In this document: one piece after another, positions 1-6,009 of the stretch
Numbering within the stretch: the stretch's first letter is position 1
How the letters are laid out: every line of letters begins with the position of its first letter
Notes under the pieces: model-generated
The model's input: only the letters and a program-made list of their open reading frames with translations
What the model was told of the DNA's origin: nothing
The model's database searches: none
Assembly (NCBI GenBank): GCA_003157715.1
Contig: PMKK01000082.1
Span: 1,031 to 12,694 of the forward strand
Length of the DNA: 11,664 nucleotides
From: Actinomycetota bacterium
GTDB lineage: Bacteria; Actinomycetota; Thermoleophilia; UBA2241
Direction: 5' to 3'
Made by a program: the position numbers and the translations under genes

Positions 1-687
1 GTCTTCAACATCCTGCTGCAGATCTTAGAAGACGGCCGGCTCACCGACTCTCAGGGACGCACCGTCGACTTCCGTCACATCATCGTCATCATGACGAGCA
101 ACATCGGCGCCGGCATGATCTCCAAGAACACGCCGCTCGGCTTCGCGCAGGCCGACACCCTGGGGCTGAGCTACGAAGACATGAAGTCGCGCATCACGGG
201 CGAGCTCAAGCGGCTCTTCCGGCCCGAGTTCTTGAACCGCGTCGACGAAGTCATCGTGTTCCACAAGCTGACCCGCGAAGAGATCCGCAGCATCGTCGAT
301 CTGCTCGTCATTCGCACGGGCAAGCAGCTCGCCGAGAAGGGCCTGTCCATCGAGATGAGCGACGCCGCCGGCGAACTGCTCGTCGAGAAGGGCTACGACC
401 CTACGCTCGGCGCGCGACCGCTGCGACGCGCCATCCAGCGCTACATCGAAGACAAGCTGGCCGACATTCTGCTCGAGCGTCAGCTCGAGCCGGGCACGGT
501 GATCCGCGTCGACTGTCGCGACGACGACACGGTGCTGTATGCCAACGGCGAAGAGGTGAGCTCGCCGATCGACGATCTGTCGCTGCTCGGCATCGACGAA
601 CCCTTCGTCGGGCTGCCGCCCGATCACACGGTCGCGACCGCCGGCGACGGCCAATCCTCGCTGGCCGAAGTGCCTGGCGAGAGTTAG
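1..687 (+). CDS. clpC: ATP-dependent Clp protease ATPase subunit ClpC, 3' end only
   Basis: This is the C-terminal 228 residues of a Hsp100/Clp AAA+ unfoldase; the 5' part lies outside the window. The frame is open from base 1 and ends at TAG 685-687. ClpC hexamers unfold proteins in the cytoplasm and feed them to the ClpP protease. Visible second-AAA+ features are the stretch after Walker B (VFNILLQILEDGRLTDSQG), sensor 1 (IMTSNIGA, about residues 30-37), the arginine-finger region (RPEFLNRVDE) and sensor 2 in the small domain (GARPLRRAIQRYIED). The Walker A and B motifs themselves are off the left edge. About 60 weakly conserved, acidic residues follow the small domain. The internal ATG at 91 is not the start, because conserved sequence continues upstream of it. 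radA follows after 21 bp, so the two are probably co-transcribed. ClpB is the main alternative; the order clpC-radA favours ClpC. Confidence 0.93.
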   Translation, partial: VFNILLQILEDGRLTDSQGRTVDFRHIIVIMTSNIGAGMISKNTPLGFAQADTLGLSYEDMKSRITGELKRLFRPEFLNRVDEVIVFHKLTREEIRSIVDLLVIRTGKQLAEKGLSIEMSDAAGELLVEKGYDPTLGARPLRRAIQRYIEDKLADILLERQLEPGTVIRVDCRDDDTVLYANGEEVSSPIDDLSLLGIDEPFVGLPPDHTVATAGDGQSSLAEVPGES

Positions 688-708
688 CCCAAAGCCTCCG
701 GCCCGGCA

Positions 709-2163
709 GTGGCGGTGCGCAGGGACCACGTCGTCTTCACGTGCGGGCAGTGCGGCCATCAAGAGGCGCGCTGGCTCGGGCGCTGCCCCGACTGCGCGGC
801 TTGGAACTCGTTCACCGAAGAGATCGTCAGGAACGTGACGGCGGGCGGGGGCGGCGCCGCCGACCCCGCCCGCCGTCGTCGCACCGCCGCCGCCGGTACC
901 GCCGGCGCTGCCGGCGTGCGGCCCCTTTCCGAGTTCTCCTCGTCGGCCGACGAGCGTTTCAGCAGCGGCATTCCCGAGCTCGACCGCGTGCTGGGCGGCG
1001 GCATCGTGCCGGGGTCGCTCGTGCTGGTCGGCGGCGAGCCGGGCATCGGCAAGTCGACCCTGCTGTTGCAGGTGCTCGACGCGGTCGGCGCTCAGGGTCC
1101 TGAGCATCCGGTCATGCTGGTCTGCGGCGAAGAGTCGCCGAGCCAGGTCAAGATGCGCGCCGAACGGGTCTGCGGCGCGCCCGGAGCCATTCAGATGCTG
1201 GCCGAGACCGAGCTCGAGACGATCCTCGAGGCGCTCGAAGCCGTGCGCCCGGCGCTCGTCGTGATCGATTCGGTGCAGACGGTCTACGACGCCGAGCTCT
1301 CGTCGGCGCCCGGCAGCGTGAGCCAGGTGCGCGAGGCGACCTCGCGCTTTCTGCGCTTCGCCAAAGAGAGCGGCAGCGCCGTCTTTCTGGTCGGACACGT
1401 CACCAAGGACGGCGCCATCGCCGGTCCTCGGGTGCTCGAGCACATGGTCGATACCGTGCTGCAGTTCGAGGGCGACCGCGACAGGTTCTTTCGCCTGCTG
1501 CGCGCCGCGAAGAACCGCTTCGGGTCTACCAACGAGCTCGGCGTGTTCGAGATGGGGGAGCGCGGGCTCGCGGCGGTGGCCGACCCCTCGGCGCTCTTTC
1601 TGGCCGAACGCGGCGCGGCCGGCGCTTGCGTGCACGTCGCCGTAGAGGGCACGCGCTGTTTTCTGGTCGAGGTGCAGGCCCTGGTCAACCCCACCGATCT
1701 GGCGCTGCCGCGCCGCGTGGCGACCGGCTTCGACCGCAACCGGCTGGCCATGATCGTCGCCGTGCTGAGCCGTCACGGTCGTCTTACTTTGGCAAATGCG
1801 GATGTTTTTGTTAACATAGTCGGTGGGGTGCGCATAGAAGAACCCGCAGCCGACTTGGCTGTAGCTCTCGCAGTGGCCTCTGCCGAACGGGGCGTCGCGT
1901 TACCGCGCAACGCCGCAGTGTTCGGAGAACTAGGCCTCACCGGAGAGTTACGGTCGTCCGGGCAACCGCAGCGACGCGTCACTGAAGCCACCAAGGTGGG
2001 CTTCGAGACCGTGTTCATGCCGCGACCCGATGCTCGGCGTTTGCGCAGCGGAGCCCCGGTGGAGGGTCTCGCCAGTCTGAGAGACGCCATCACCAGGGTC
2101 CTGCCGTCGCCCGCAGCACCACGGGGGCGCCACCGAGACGACGAGAAGCCGGGAGGTGGCTGA
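709..2163 (+). CDS. radA: DNA repair protein RadA (Sms)
   Basis: RadA is a RecA-like ATPase that helps process recombination intermediates and drives branch migration. The 484 residues show the full family layout. An N-terminal C4 zinc finger has Cys12, 15, 26 and 29. The Walker A motif [10 protein letters not shown] lies at about 108-117, and Walker B (VVIDSVQT) has its Asp near 187. The RadA-specific KNRFG motif is at 268-272, followed by a Lon-protease-like C-terminal domain. The GTG start puts the first zinc-finger Cys at residue 12, which is normal; no clear ribosome binding site precedes it, so coupling to clpC is likely. Residues 45-70, between zinc finger and ATPase, are a Gly/Ala/Arg-rich linker. 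Codon use shifts within the Lon-like domain, from about base 1780 (see findings). The gene ends two bases before carD starts. Confidence 0.96.
   Translation: MAVRRDHVVFTCGQCGHQEARWLGRCPDCAAWNSFTEEIVRNVTAGGGGAADPARRRRTAAAGTAGAAGVRPLSEFSSSADERFSSGIPELDRVLGGGIVPGSLVLVGGEPGIGKSTLLLQVLDAVGAQGPEHPVMLVCGEESPSQVKMRAERVCGAPGAIQMLAETELETILEALEAVRPALVVIDSVQTVYDAELSSAPGSVSQVREATSRFLRFAKESGSAVFLVGHVTKDGAIAGPRVLEHMVDTVLQFEGDRDRFFRLLRAAKNRFGSTNELGVFEMGERGLAAVADPSALFLAERGAAGACVHVAVEGTRCFLVEVQALVNPTDLALPRRVATGFDRNRLAMIVAVLSRHGRLTLANADVFVNIVGGVRIEEPAADLAVALAVASAERGVALPRNAAVFGELGLTGELRSSGQPQRRVTEATKVGFETVFMPRPDARRLRSGAPVEGLASLRDAITRVLPSPAAPRGRHRDDEKPGGG
1789..1817 (+). promoter_or_regulatory. Candidate promoter inside radA, possibly driving carD
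   Basis: An AT-rich patch inside radA contains TTGGCA (1789-1794, one mismatch to the sigma-70 -35 consensus) and TAACAT (1812-1817, four of six to the -10 consensus), separated by exactly 17 bp. Transcription would begin near 1824, about 340 bp before carD. The match is seen directly; activity is inferred. Coding constraint alone could produce it. Confidence 0.35.
2151..2156 (+). promoter_or_regulatory. Ribosome binding site that fixes the TTG start of carD
   Basis: GGGAGG lies inside the last codons of radA, nine bases before the TTG at 2166. It is the best ribosome binding site on this side of the window and supports the rare TTG start. carD translation is therefore probably efficient and coupled to radA. 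Confidence 0.7.
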
Positions 2164-2165
2164 TC

Positions 2166-2735
2166 TTGTACAGAGTCGGCGATAAGGTCGTCTACCCGCA
2201 CCACGGTGCGGGCAAGATCATGAAGATCGAGGACATGGAAGTCCGCGGTCGGCAACGAGAGTATCTCACCATCCAGATCCTGCACAACGACATGACCGTC
2301 ATGGTCCCCGTCGACTCCGCCGATCGTGCGGGGCTGCGCAAGGTCGTCGAGTCGGATGTGGTCGATGATGTGCTCGACGTGCTCCACGGCGACCCCACCA
2401 AGATGCCCAAGAACTGGAGCCGCCGCTACAAGCACAACCGCGACAAGCTCAAGACCGGCGACATCTTCGAGGTCGCCGAGGTGGTTCGCAACCTCGCCAT
2501 CCGGCATTGTGACAAGGGGCTCTCGACCGGCGAGAAGCAGATGTTCTCAAAGGCCAAGAAGATCCTTGCCAGCGAGCTCATGTACGCTCGCGAGATGAAC
2601 GAGGACGAGGCCAACGCCTTTCTCGACGCGGTGCTCGACGAGGTCGGCACGGCCGGCGTCGCGGCCGGCGTCGCGGCCGGCGCCGTGGCTTCGATCGAGG
2701 CCCACGAGCTGGCCGAGGTCGCCCCGGTCGTCTGA
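2166..2735 (+). CDS. carD: CarD family RNA polymerase-binding transcription regulator
   Basis: CarD binds the RNA polymerase beta subunit and the upstream edge of the promoter bubble, stabilising open complexes at housekeeping promoters including rRNA. The N-terminal Tudor-like RNAP-interaction domain covers about residues 1-55 (YRVGDKVVYPHHGAGKI at its start). The C-terminal helical DNA-binding domain includes KNWSRRYKHN; its Trp is the position known in mycobacterial CarD to wedge into the promoter DNA minor groove. Start is TTG at 2166 with GGGAGG nine bases upstream, two bases after the radA stop. At 189 residues it is longer than the roughly 160-residue mycobacterial protein. The extra is a C-terminal tail with a GVAA repeat encoded by three near-identical 12-bp units (2649-2684). 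A nested stem-loop follows the gene. Confidence 0.95.
   Translation: MYRVGDKVVYPHHGAGKIMKIEDMEVRGRQREYLTIQILHNDMTVMVPVDSADRAGLRKVVESDVVDDVLDVLHGDPTKMPKNWSRRYKHNRDKLKTGDIFEVAEVVRNLAIRHCDKGLSTGEKQMFSKAKKILASELMYAREMNEDEANAFLDAVLDEVGTAGVAAGVAAGAVASIEAHELAEVAPVV
2649..2684 (+). repeat. Three tandem 12-bp units in the carD 3' end
   Basis: The unit gcggccggcgtc occurs about three times head to tail, with one or two base changes in the outer copies. It encodes a Gly-Val-Ala-Ala repeat in the CarD tail. Slippage in such GC-rich DNA would change tail length in frame by four residues. Confidence 0.75.
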
Positions 2736-2775
2736 GCGCGGCCGCGGGTGGGGCCCGGTAGAGCGGTGCTCGCCG

Positions 2776-2834
2776 CGACCGAGGGTGAGCGACGTCCGCG
2801 GTCTGGTCGACGGGCGTCGCGGCGATCTCGGTCG
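2776..2834 (+). other. Nested stem-loop between carD and ispD
   Basis: Bases 2776-2783 (CGACCGAG) pair perfectly with 2827-2834 (CTCGGTCG). Inside, 2789-2798 pair with 2811-2820 over ten positions, one of them a T-G wobble. A 5 by 6 internal loop separates the stems and the apical loop is 12 bases. There is no T-tract after it, so it is not a classical intrinsic terminator. It could be a carD 3' end, a leader element for ispD, or a small RNA. The pairing is seen directly; the function is unknown. Confidence 0.55.
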
Positions 2835-2909
2835 GGCAAGATCATCTTTGCGTAGGACTGTCCGAGCGGCGCCGGCGCGATCGTAGCGCCCGACTCGAAA
2901 GGTGAAAGC

Positions 2910-3632
2910 GTGAATCGCACCGCGGACCCGCAAGTCTGGGTCATCGTCGCGGCCGCCGGCGAGAGCCGGCGCATGGGGCTGCCCGAGGGAGAATCCAAGC
3001 AGTTCCTGCTGCTCGCTGGCGAGCCGATCATCAGCCATTCCGTGCGCCGCCTGGCGGTCATCGAGCAGGTCGCCGGCATCGTCGTCGTGTTGCACCCCTC
3101 GCATGTCGTGCGGTTCGCCGACCTCTCCGAGGCCACCGAGTACGGCAAGCCGGTCCTGATCGCCGAGGGCGGCCTGGAGCGCAGCGACTCGGTGCGCGCC
3201 GGCCTCTCCGTCGTGCCGGCCGATGCCGGACTGATCGCCGTCCACGACGGGGCGCGGCCGCTGTTCAGCCGTCACGTGTTTCTCGACTGCCTGACGGCGC
3301 TCGAAGCCGACGGCACCGACGGCGCCGTGCCGGCGACGGCCGTCGTCGACACTCTCAAACGAGCCGACGGCGACCGTCGCGTGCTGAGCACCGTCGATCG
3401 TCGCGAGCTGTGGGCCGTGCAGACTCCTCAGGTGTTCAAGGCGGCGGCCATGCGGGCCGCCTACGCTCGCGTCGACGCGAGCCGTGCGACCGACGATGCC
3501 GCCGTGCTCGAACAGGGAGGGGCGACGGTCGTGGTGGTGCCCTCCACGGCGGCCAACGTAAAGATCACGACTCCGGCCGACCTGCCCCTGGCCGGGGCGC
3601 TACTTTCGTGGGAGACCGAGGCTGACGTCTAG
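2910..3632 (+). CDS. ispD: 2-C-methyl-D-erythritol 4-phosphate cytidylyltransferase
   Basis: IspD transfers CMP from CTP to methylerythritol phosphate, the third step of the MEP isoprenoid pathway. The 240-residue protein has the nucleotide-binding loop AAAGESRRMG (14-23) followed by the Lys of SKQF. It also has VHDGARPLFS, the DTLKR and WAVQTPQVFK blocks, TDDAAVLE, and the substrate-binding NVKITTPADL near the C-terminus. Length is typical of a single-domain IspD. The GTG at 2910 has AAAGGTGA (2898-2905) ahead of it and places the CTP loop at the usual distance from the N-terminus. The stop (3630-3632) lies inside the start region of ispF, so the two genes overlap and are probably translationally coupled. 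A fused IspDF enzyme exists in some bacteria; here a stop separates the two frames. Confidence 0.96.
   Translation: MNRTADPQVWVIVAAAGESRRMGLPEGESKQFLLLAGEPIISHSVRRLAVIEQVAGIVVVLHPSHVVRFADLSEATEYGKPVLIAEGGLERSDSVRAGLSVVPADAGLIAVHDGARPLFSRHVFLDCLTALEADGTDGAVPATAVVDTLKRADGDRRVLSTVDRRELWAVQTPQVFKAAAMRAAYARVDASRATDDAAVLEQGGATVVVVPSTAANVKITTPADLPLAGALLSWETEADV
3610..3624 (+). promoter_or_regulatory. Ribosome binding site and CTG start codon of ispF
   Basis: GGGAGA (3610-3615) is followed six bases later by CTG (3622-3624), the only plausible initiation codon between the upstream in-frame stop and the conserved GFDAH motif. The site lies inside the end of ispD, so ribosomes terminating at 3632 could re-initiate here. 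CTG starts are rare; a sequence error or a frameshift from ispD are the alternatives. Confidence 0.6.
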
Positions 3633-4101
3633 GGTCGGCATCGGCTTCGACGCTCACCGGTTCGCCGCCGGCCGGCGGCTCGTGCTGTGCGGGCTGGAGA
3701 TCGACTACCACCACGGTTTGAGCGGCCACTCCGACGCCGACGTCGCCGTCCACGCCGTGATCGACGCGGTCCTCGGGGCGGCCGGCCTGGGCGACATCGG
3801 CACCTTGTTTCCCGACACCGATCCGGCCTACGAGGGCGCCTCGAGCCTGGCGCTGCTCCGCGAGGTCGTGACGCGAGCGGCCGGCGCCGGCTGGCGGGTC
3901 GTCAACGTCGACCTCGTGATCGTGGCCGAACGGCCCAAGCTCGCCGCGCACCGCGCCGCGATGACGGCCCGGTTGGCGGGGGCGCTGCGGGTGGCAGGCG
4001 ACGCGGTCGGGGTAAAGGCCACGACCACCGAGGGCATGGGTTTCGAGGGCCGCGGCGAGGGCATCTCGGCCACGGCCGTTTGTCTGCTGGAGCAGGCCTA
4101 G
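3622..4101 (+). CDS. ispF: 2-C-methyl-D-erythritol 2,4-cyclodiphosphate synthase, CTG start
   Basis: IspF cyclises CDP-methylerythritol 2-phosphate to the cyclodiphosphate with release of CMP, two steps after IspD. The essential metal ligands are the Asp and His of GFDAH and the His of SGHSDADV; GTLFPDTDP, TTEGMGFEGRGEGI and other family blocks are also present. The GFDAH block is encoded at about 3643-3657. The first in-frame GTG (3682) would remove it and cannot be the true start. The upstream frame is open only back to a TAA at 3559-3561 and has no ATG, GTG or TTG. The best start is CTG 3622, with GGGAGA (3610-3615) six bases before it. This gives 159 residues, the normal family length, and an 11-base overlap with ispD. 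Confidence 0.93.
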   Translation: MTSRVGIGFDAHRFAAGRRLVLCGLEIDYHHGLSGHSDADVAVHAVIDAVLGAAGLGDIGTLFPDTDPAYEGASSLALLREVVTRAAGAGWRVVNVDLVIVAERPKLAAHRAAMTARLAGALRVAGDAVGVKATTTEGMGFEGRGEGISATAVCLLEQA

Positions 4102-4105
4102 GGGA

Positions 4106-4315
4106 TCAGGCGGTCGGCGGCGCGGGGGGCGTTGTGTCGTCGCCCGGCTTGTTCTCGAGCTCTTTGGGCTTCTCGTCTTCGCCGCTCAGGCCCGTCTTGA
4201 AGCCGCGCACGCTCTGTCCGACCGACTTGCCGAGTCCGGGCAGTCGCGAGGCCCCGAACAGCAGTACGATGATCGCAAAGATGATGAGCAACTCGGGGAG
4301 GCCGATACTGGGCAT
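4106..4315 (-). CDS. tatA: Twin-arginine translocase subunit TatA/TatE
   Basis: TatA oligomerises in the cytoplasmic membrane to let folded proteins with twin-arginine signal peptides cross. The 69-residue protein has the family layout: a short N-terminus, one membrane helix at about residues 5-21 (LPELLIIFAIIVLLFG), the FG hinge, and an amphipathic helix (ASRLPGLGKSVGQSVRGFK). An acidic then Pro/Thr-rich tail follows. ATG at 4315 gives a normal N-terminus; the ribosome binding site is weak (a GA-rich run about ten bases upstream). It converges with ispF, with only four bases between the stops. tatC is not in the window. TatA, TatE and small TatB proteins are hard to separate; the short length favours TatA/E. 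mobB lies upstream on the same strand, but a good promoter sits between them. Confidence 0.93.
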   Translation of the reverse strand: MPSIGLPELLIIFAIIVLLFGASRLPGLGKSVGQSVRGFKTGLSGEDEKPKELENKPGDDTTPPAPPTA

Positions 4316-4410
4316 ATCCCATCTCTCTCGTCGCTGTGACCGACTCCGCTTGCGGCGGAGGCGCGGCCGCGGAGCTTTGTGGTCGGTGCGCCGCGATCGA
4401 CACCTGAATC

Positions 4411-4439
4411 ACTGTACGGTCTCGGGCAGCGACAATCAA
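4411..4439 (-). promoter_or_regulatory. Promoter for tatA
   Basis: On the minus strand TTGATT (4434-4439) and TACAGT (4411-4416) are separated by exactly 17 bp, a good sigma-70-type match and the best in the window. Transcription would start near 4404, giving a leader of about 90 bases before the ATG at 4315. The leader contains a six-base-pair hairpin at 4344-4360 (CTCCGC with GCGGAG). Confidence 0.6.
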
Positions 4440-4476
4440 GATGGCGGGCCCGGAGTGTCGCGGCGGCGTGTGGGTG

Positions 4477-5070
4477 TCAGTAACGCCGCAGCGCATCGAG
4501 GCGCGACGCGATCAGCGCCGCGACCCCGGCGCCGTCGTCGAGGGCAAAGCGCCGCTCGTGGTCGAGCGGGGCGTCCGTGACCAGGGCCAGGGCTTCGCCC
4601 GGTCCGCAGAGCGGGCTCGCATGGCCGGCGTCTCGCCGAAAGATTTCGATCCGATGCGGCGCCTCGCGTTTGTAACCCTCGGCCACGACGAGGTCGAAGC
4701 CGGCGAAGAAACGCTGGGCGATCTCGACCAGGGGCAGCGGGTGCGCCAGGCGCGAGATGAACGCCAGACGGTCGGGACCGGCGACGACGTAGGCCTCGGC
4801 GCCGGCCTGACCGTGGCGCCACGAGTCCTTGCCCGGGGTATCGACCTCGATGCCGTGCACGTCGTGCTTGACGGTGCCCACCCGCAAGCCGAGCCGCGCG
4901 AGCTCCGGCAGCAGCACCTCGATGAAGGTCGTCTTGCCGCTGTCGCTTTTGCCGACGATAGCGACGAGGGCCGGCGGGACCGCCGGGACCGCCGGGACCG
5001 CCGTCCCTGCGGCCGGCGCCGGCCGCGAGGCGGCGCGCTGTCCTTCTGTGTCGGCGTCTGTCCCGGTCAT
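4477..5070 (-). CDS. mobB: Molybdopterin-guanine dinucleotide biosynthesis adapter protein MobB
   Basis: MobB is a P-loop GTP-binding protein that assists attachment of a guanine nucleotide to molybdopterin, producing the cofactor form used by the DMSO-reductase family. From ATG 5070 the product has 197 residues. The Walker A motif GKSDSGKTTF sits after an Ala/Pro/Val-rich N-terminal segment. Family blocks follow: GLRVGTVKHDVHGIEVDTPGKDS, RHGQAGAEAYVV, and FDLVVAEGYK, where Glu-Gly-Tyr-Lys is the MobB signature. The same frame is open upstream to 5313, but that stretch is low-complexity Arg/Ala/Gly-rich sequence encoded by intergenic repeats, so the later ATG was chosen. A 9-bp tandem repeat (4976-5002) encodes VPA units before the P-loop. 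Molybdoenzymes are common Tat cargo, which fits tatA downstream. mobA is not present in the window. Confidence 0.92.
   Translation of the reverse strand: MTGTDADTEGQRAASRPAPAAGTAVPAVPAVPPALVAIVGKSDSGKTTFIEVLLPELARLGLRVGTVKHDVHGIEVDTPGKDSWRHGQAGAEAYVVAGPDRLAFISRLAHPLPLVEIAQRFFAGFDLVVAEGYKREAPHRIEIFRRDAGHASPLCGPGEALALVTDAPLDHERRFALDDGAGVAALIASRLDALRRY
4976..5002 (-). repeat. Three tandem 9-bp units in mobB
   Basis: gggaccgcc is repeated three times exactly (plus-strand reading). It encodes Val-Pro-Ala-type repeats in the flexible segment before the MobB P-loop. Copy-number change would stay in frame. Confidence 0.8.
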
Positions 5071-5078
5071 GCTGTGCA

Positions 5079-5084
5079 GTCTAT
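5079..5084 (-). promoter_or_regulatory. -10 element of mobB, possibly a leaderless transcript
   Basis: On the minus strand TAGACT (matching TANNNT) ends eight bases before the ATG at 5070. This spacing would place transcription start at or very near the start codon, as in leaderless actinobacterial genes. No ribosome binding site is visible in the few bases between. There is no good -35. Confidence 0.35.
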
Positions 5085-5131
5085 CGCGCCCGGCCGGCCG
5101 AGAACGCCGTCCGCCGTCCGCGTCGCTGCTC

Positions 5132-5255
5132 GCTTCGCGCCGCCGGGCGCCGCGCCGCAACCCGCTCCGCCATGCGGGTTGCTTCGCGCCGCCGGGCATC
5201 GCTTCGCTTCGCTTCGCTGGTTGCCCCGCCTCGTCGCTCGCTTCGCGCCGCCGGG
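5132..5255. repeat. Three exact copies of a 16-bp repeat, plus hairpin and GCTTC repeats
   Basis: The 16-mer gcttcgcgccgccggg occurs exactly at 5132-5147, 5181-5196 and 5240-5255, so copies start 49 and 59 bases apart. Between copies 1 and 2 is a hairpin with a nine-base-pair stem (5157-5165 with 5174-5182) and an eight-base loop. Between copies 2 and 3 is a GCTTC pentamer run (5201-5218). This fills most of the 257-bp gap between the divergent mobB and reductase starts. No gene is seen here. Confidence 0.8.
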
Positions 5256-5265
5256 TCCGAAGCGA

Positions 5266-5271
5266 TACACT
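5266..5271 (+). promoter_or_regulatory. -10 element upstream of the FMN reductase gene
   Basis: TACACT (5266-5271) lies just after the third 16-bp repeat, 56 bases before the start codon at 5328. The -35 would fall in the repeat (TTCGCG, 5242-5247), a poor match. The ribosome binding site CGGAGA (5313-5318) is nine bases before the ATG. Confidence 0.35.
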
Positions 5272-5327
5272 TTCGGTGTCCGTCTCATCCCGCCCTGTCC
5301 AGCCCGAGCTCACGGAGACAGCAGCCT

Positions 5328-5924
5328 ATGGAGCCTTTGGCAGATCATGCGGGCCAGCCCTCGGTCGTGGCCGTCGTCGGCAGCCCGCGGGCTGCCGGCA
5401 ACACGTCGTACCTCGTCGACATCGCCCTCGACGAACTGGCGCGCGCCGGCCTGGCCGTCGAGAAGATCATGCTGAGCGAGCATCGCGTGCTGCCCTGCGA
5501 GGGTCACGACGACTGCGAAGACCTTCCCGTCTGCCCGCTCGACGACGACGCCGGCGCCATCCTCGAGCGCATGTACGCGGCCGACGGGCTGATCCTCGCC
5601 ACGCCGGTCTACTACGAGGACATCTCCGGCCAGATGAAGATCTTCATCGACCGCAACTGCTTCAACAACTACCACGAGGTCTGGCTGCAGGCGCGCTCGG
5701 TGGGTCTGATCGCGGTCGCCGAAAGCACAGGCGTGGACGAGGCCATCGACAGCCTCAAGCGCTTCGTCGCGCTGTCGTCCGACAAGAAGGTCAAGCCGCT
5801 GCCGGTGACCGGCCTTGCCTATCGGGCCGGCGACGCGGCCGGTAACGGGCCCCTGATCGCCGCGGTGCGCGACATGGCGCGCGCGATGGCGGCCGAGCTG
5901 CGTCCCGAGGCGGCAGCCGACTAG
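5328..5924 (+). CDS. Flavodoxin-fold NADPH-dependent FMN reductase family protein
   Basis: This 198-residue protein belongs to the NADPH-dependent FMN reductase / multimeric flavodoxin group (WrbA-like, COG0655-type). It binds FMN and probably transfers electrons from NAD(P)H to quinones, metals or other acceptors. Seen in sequence: the FMN phosphate loop GSPRAAGNT (18-26); a Cys-bearing segment with Cys57, 63 and 69 spaced C-x5-C-x5-C; the DDDAGAILERMYAADGLILATPVYY block; and GQMKIFIDRN, all in family order. Iron-sulfur flavoproteins of this group have a tighter cysteine cluster, so a 4Fe-4S centre is not supported. ATG 5328 has a good ribosome binding site; the frame is open further upstream but only through low-complexity repeats. 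The gene converges with ddl. The substrate cannot be named. Confidence 0.88.
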   Translation: MEPLADHAGQPSVVAVVGSPRAAGNTSYLVDIALDELARAGLAVEKIMLSEHRVLPCEGHDDCEDLPVCPLDDDAGAILERMYAADGLILATPVYYEDISGQMKIFIDRNCFNNYHEVWLQARSVGLIAVAESTGVDEAIDSLKRFVALSSDKKVKPLPVTGLAYRAGDAAGNGPLIAAVRDMARAMAAELRPEAAAD

Positions 5925-5965
5925 GATCCGTCCTTTGGCCGCGGCGAGGGGCGCGTCTTGCGGAC

Positions 5966-6009
5966 GCTCCGCGCCTGCTCCGCGCCTGCTCCGCGCCTAC
6001 TCCGCGCCT
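5966..6009. repeat. Four tandem 11-bp repeats reaching into the ddl stop codon
   Basis: The 11-mer gctccgcgcct is repeated at 5966-5976, 5977-5987 and 5988-5998, then with one change (a for g) at 5999-6009. The array fills the gap between the convergent reductase and ddl genes and its last copy covers two of the three bases of the ddl stop (6008-6010). Because 11 is not a multiple of three it is not a coding repeat. Confidence 0.85.

Noticed and set aside
686..702. A stretch resembling the core of a c-di-GMP (GEMM-I) riboswitch, caaagcctccggcc, before radA.
   Set aside because: Only this short core matches. The partner helices and the second conserved strand are not found on either side, and the region overlaps the end of clpC.
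25..1776. A 583-codon minus-strand open frame opposite clpC and radA.
   Set aside because: It is antisense to two clearly conserved genes. Long antisense frames are expected from strong G/C third-position bias, and the protein shows no recognisable motifs.
5071..5313. N-terminal extension of MobB by about 80 residues.
   Set aside because: The sequence is low-complexity and encoded by the intergenic 16-bp repeats; the family start is matched by the later ATG at 5070.
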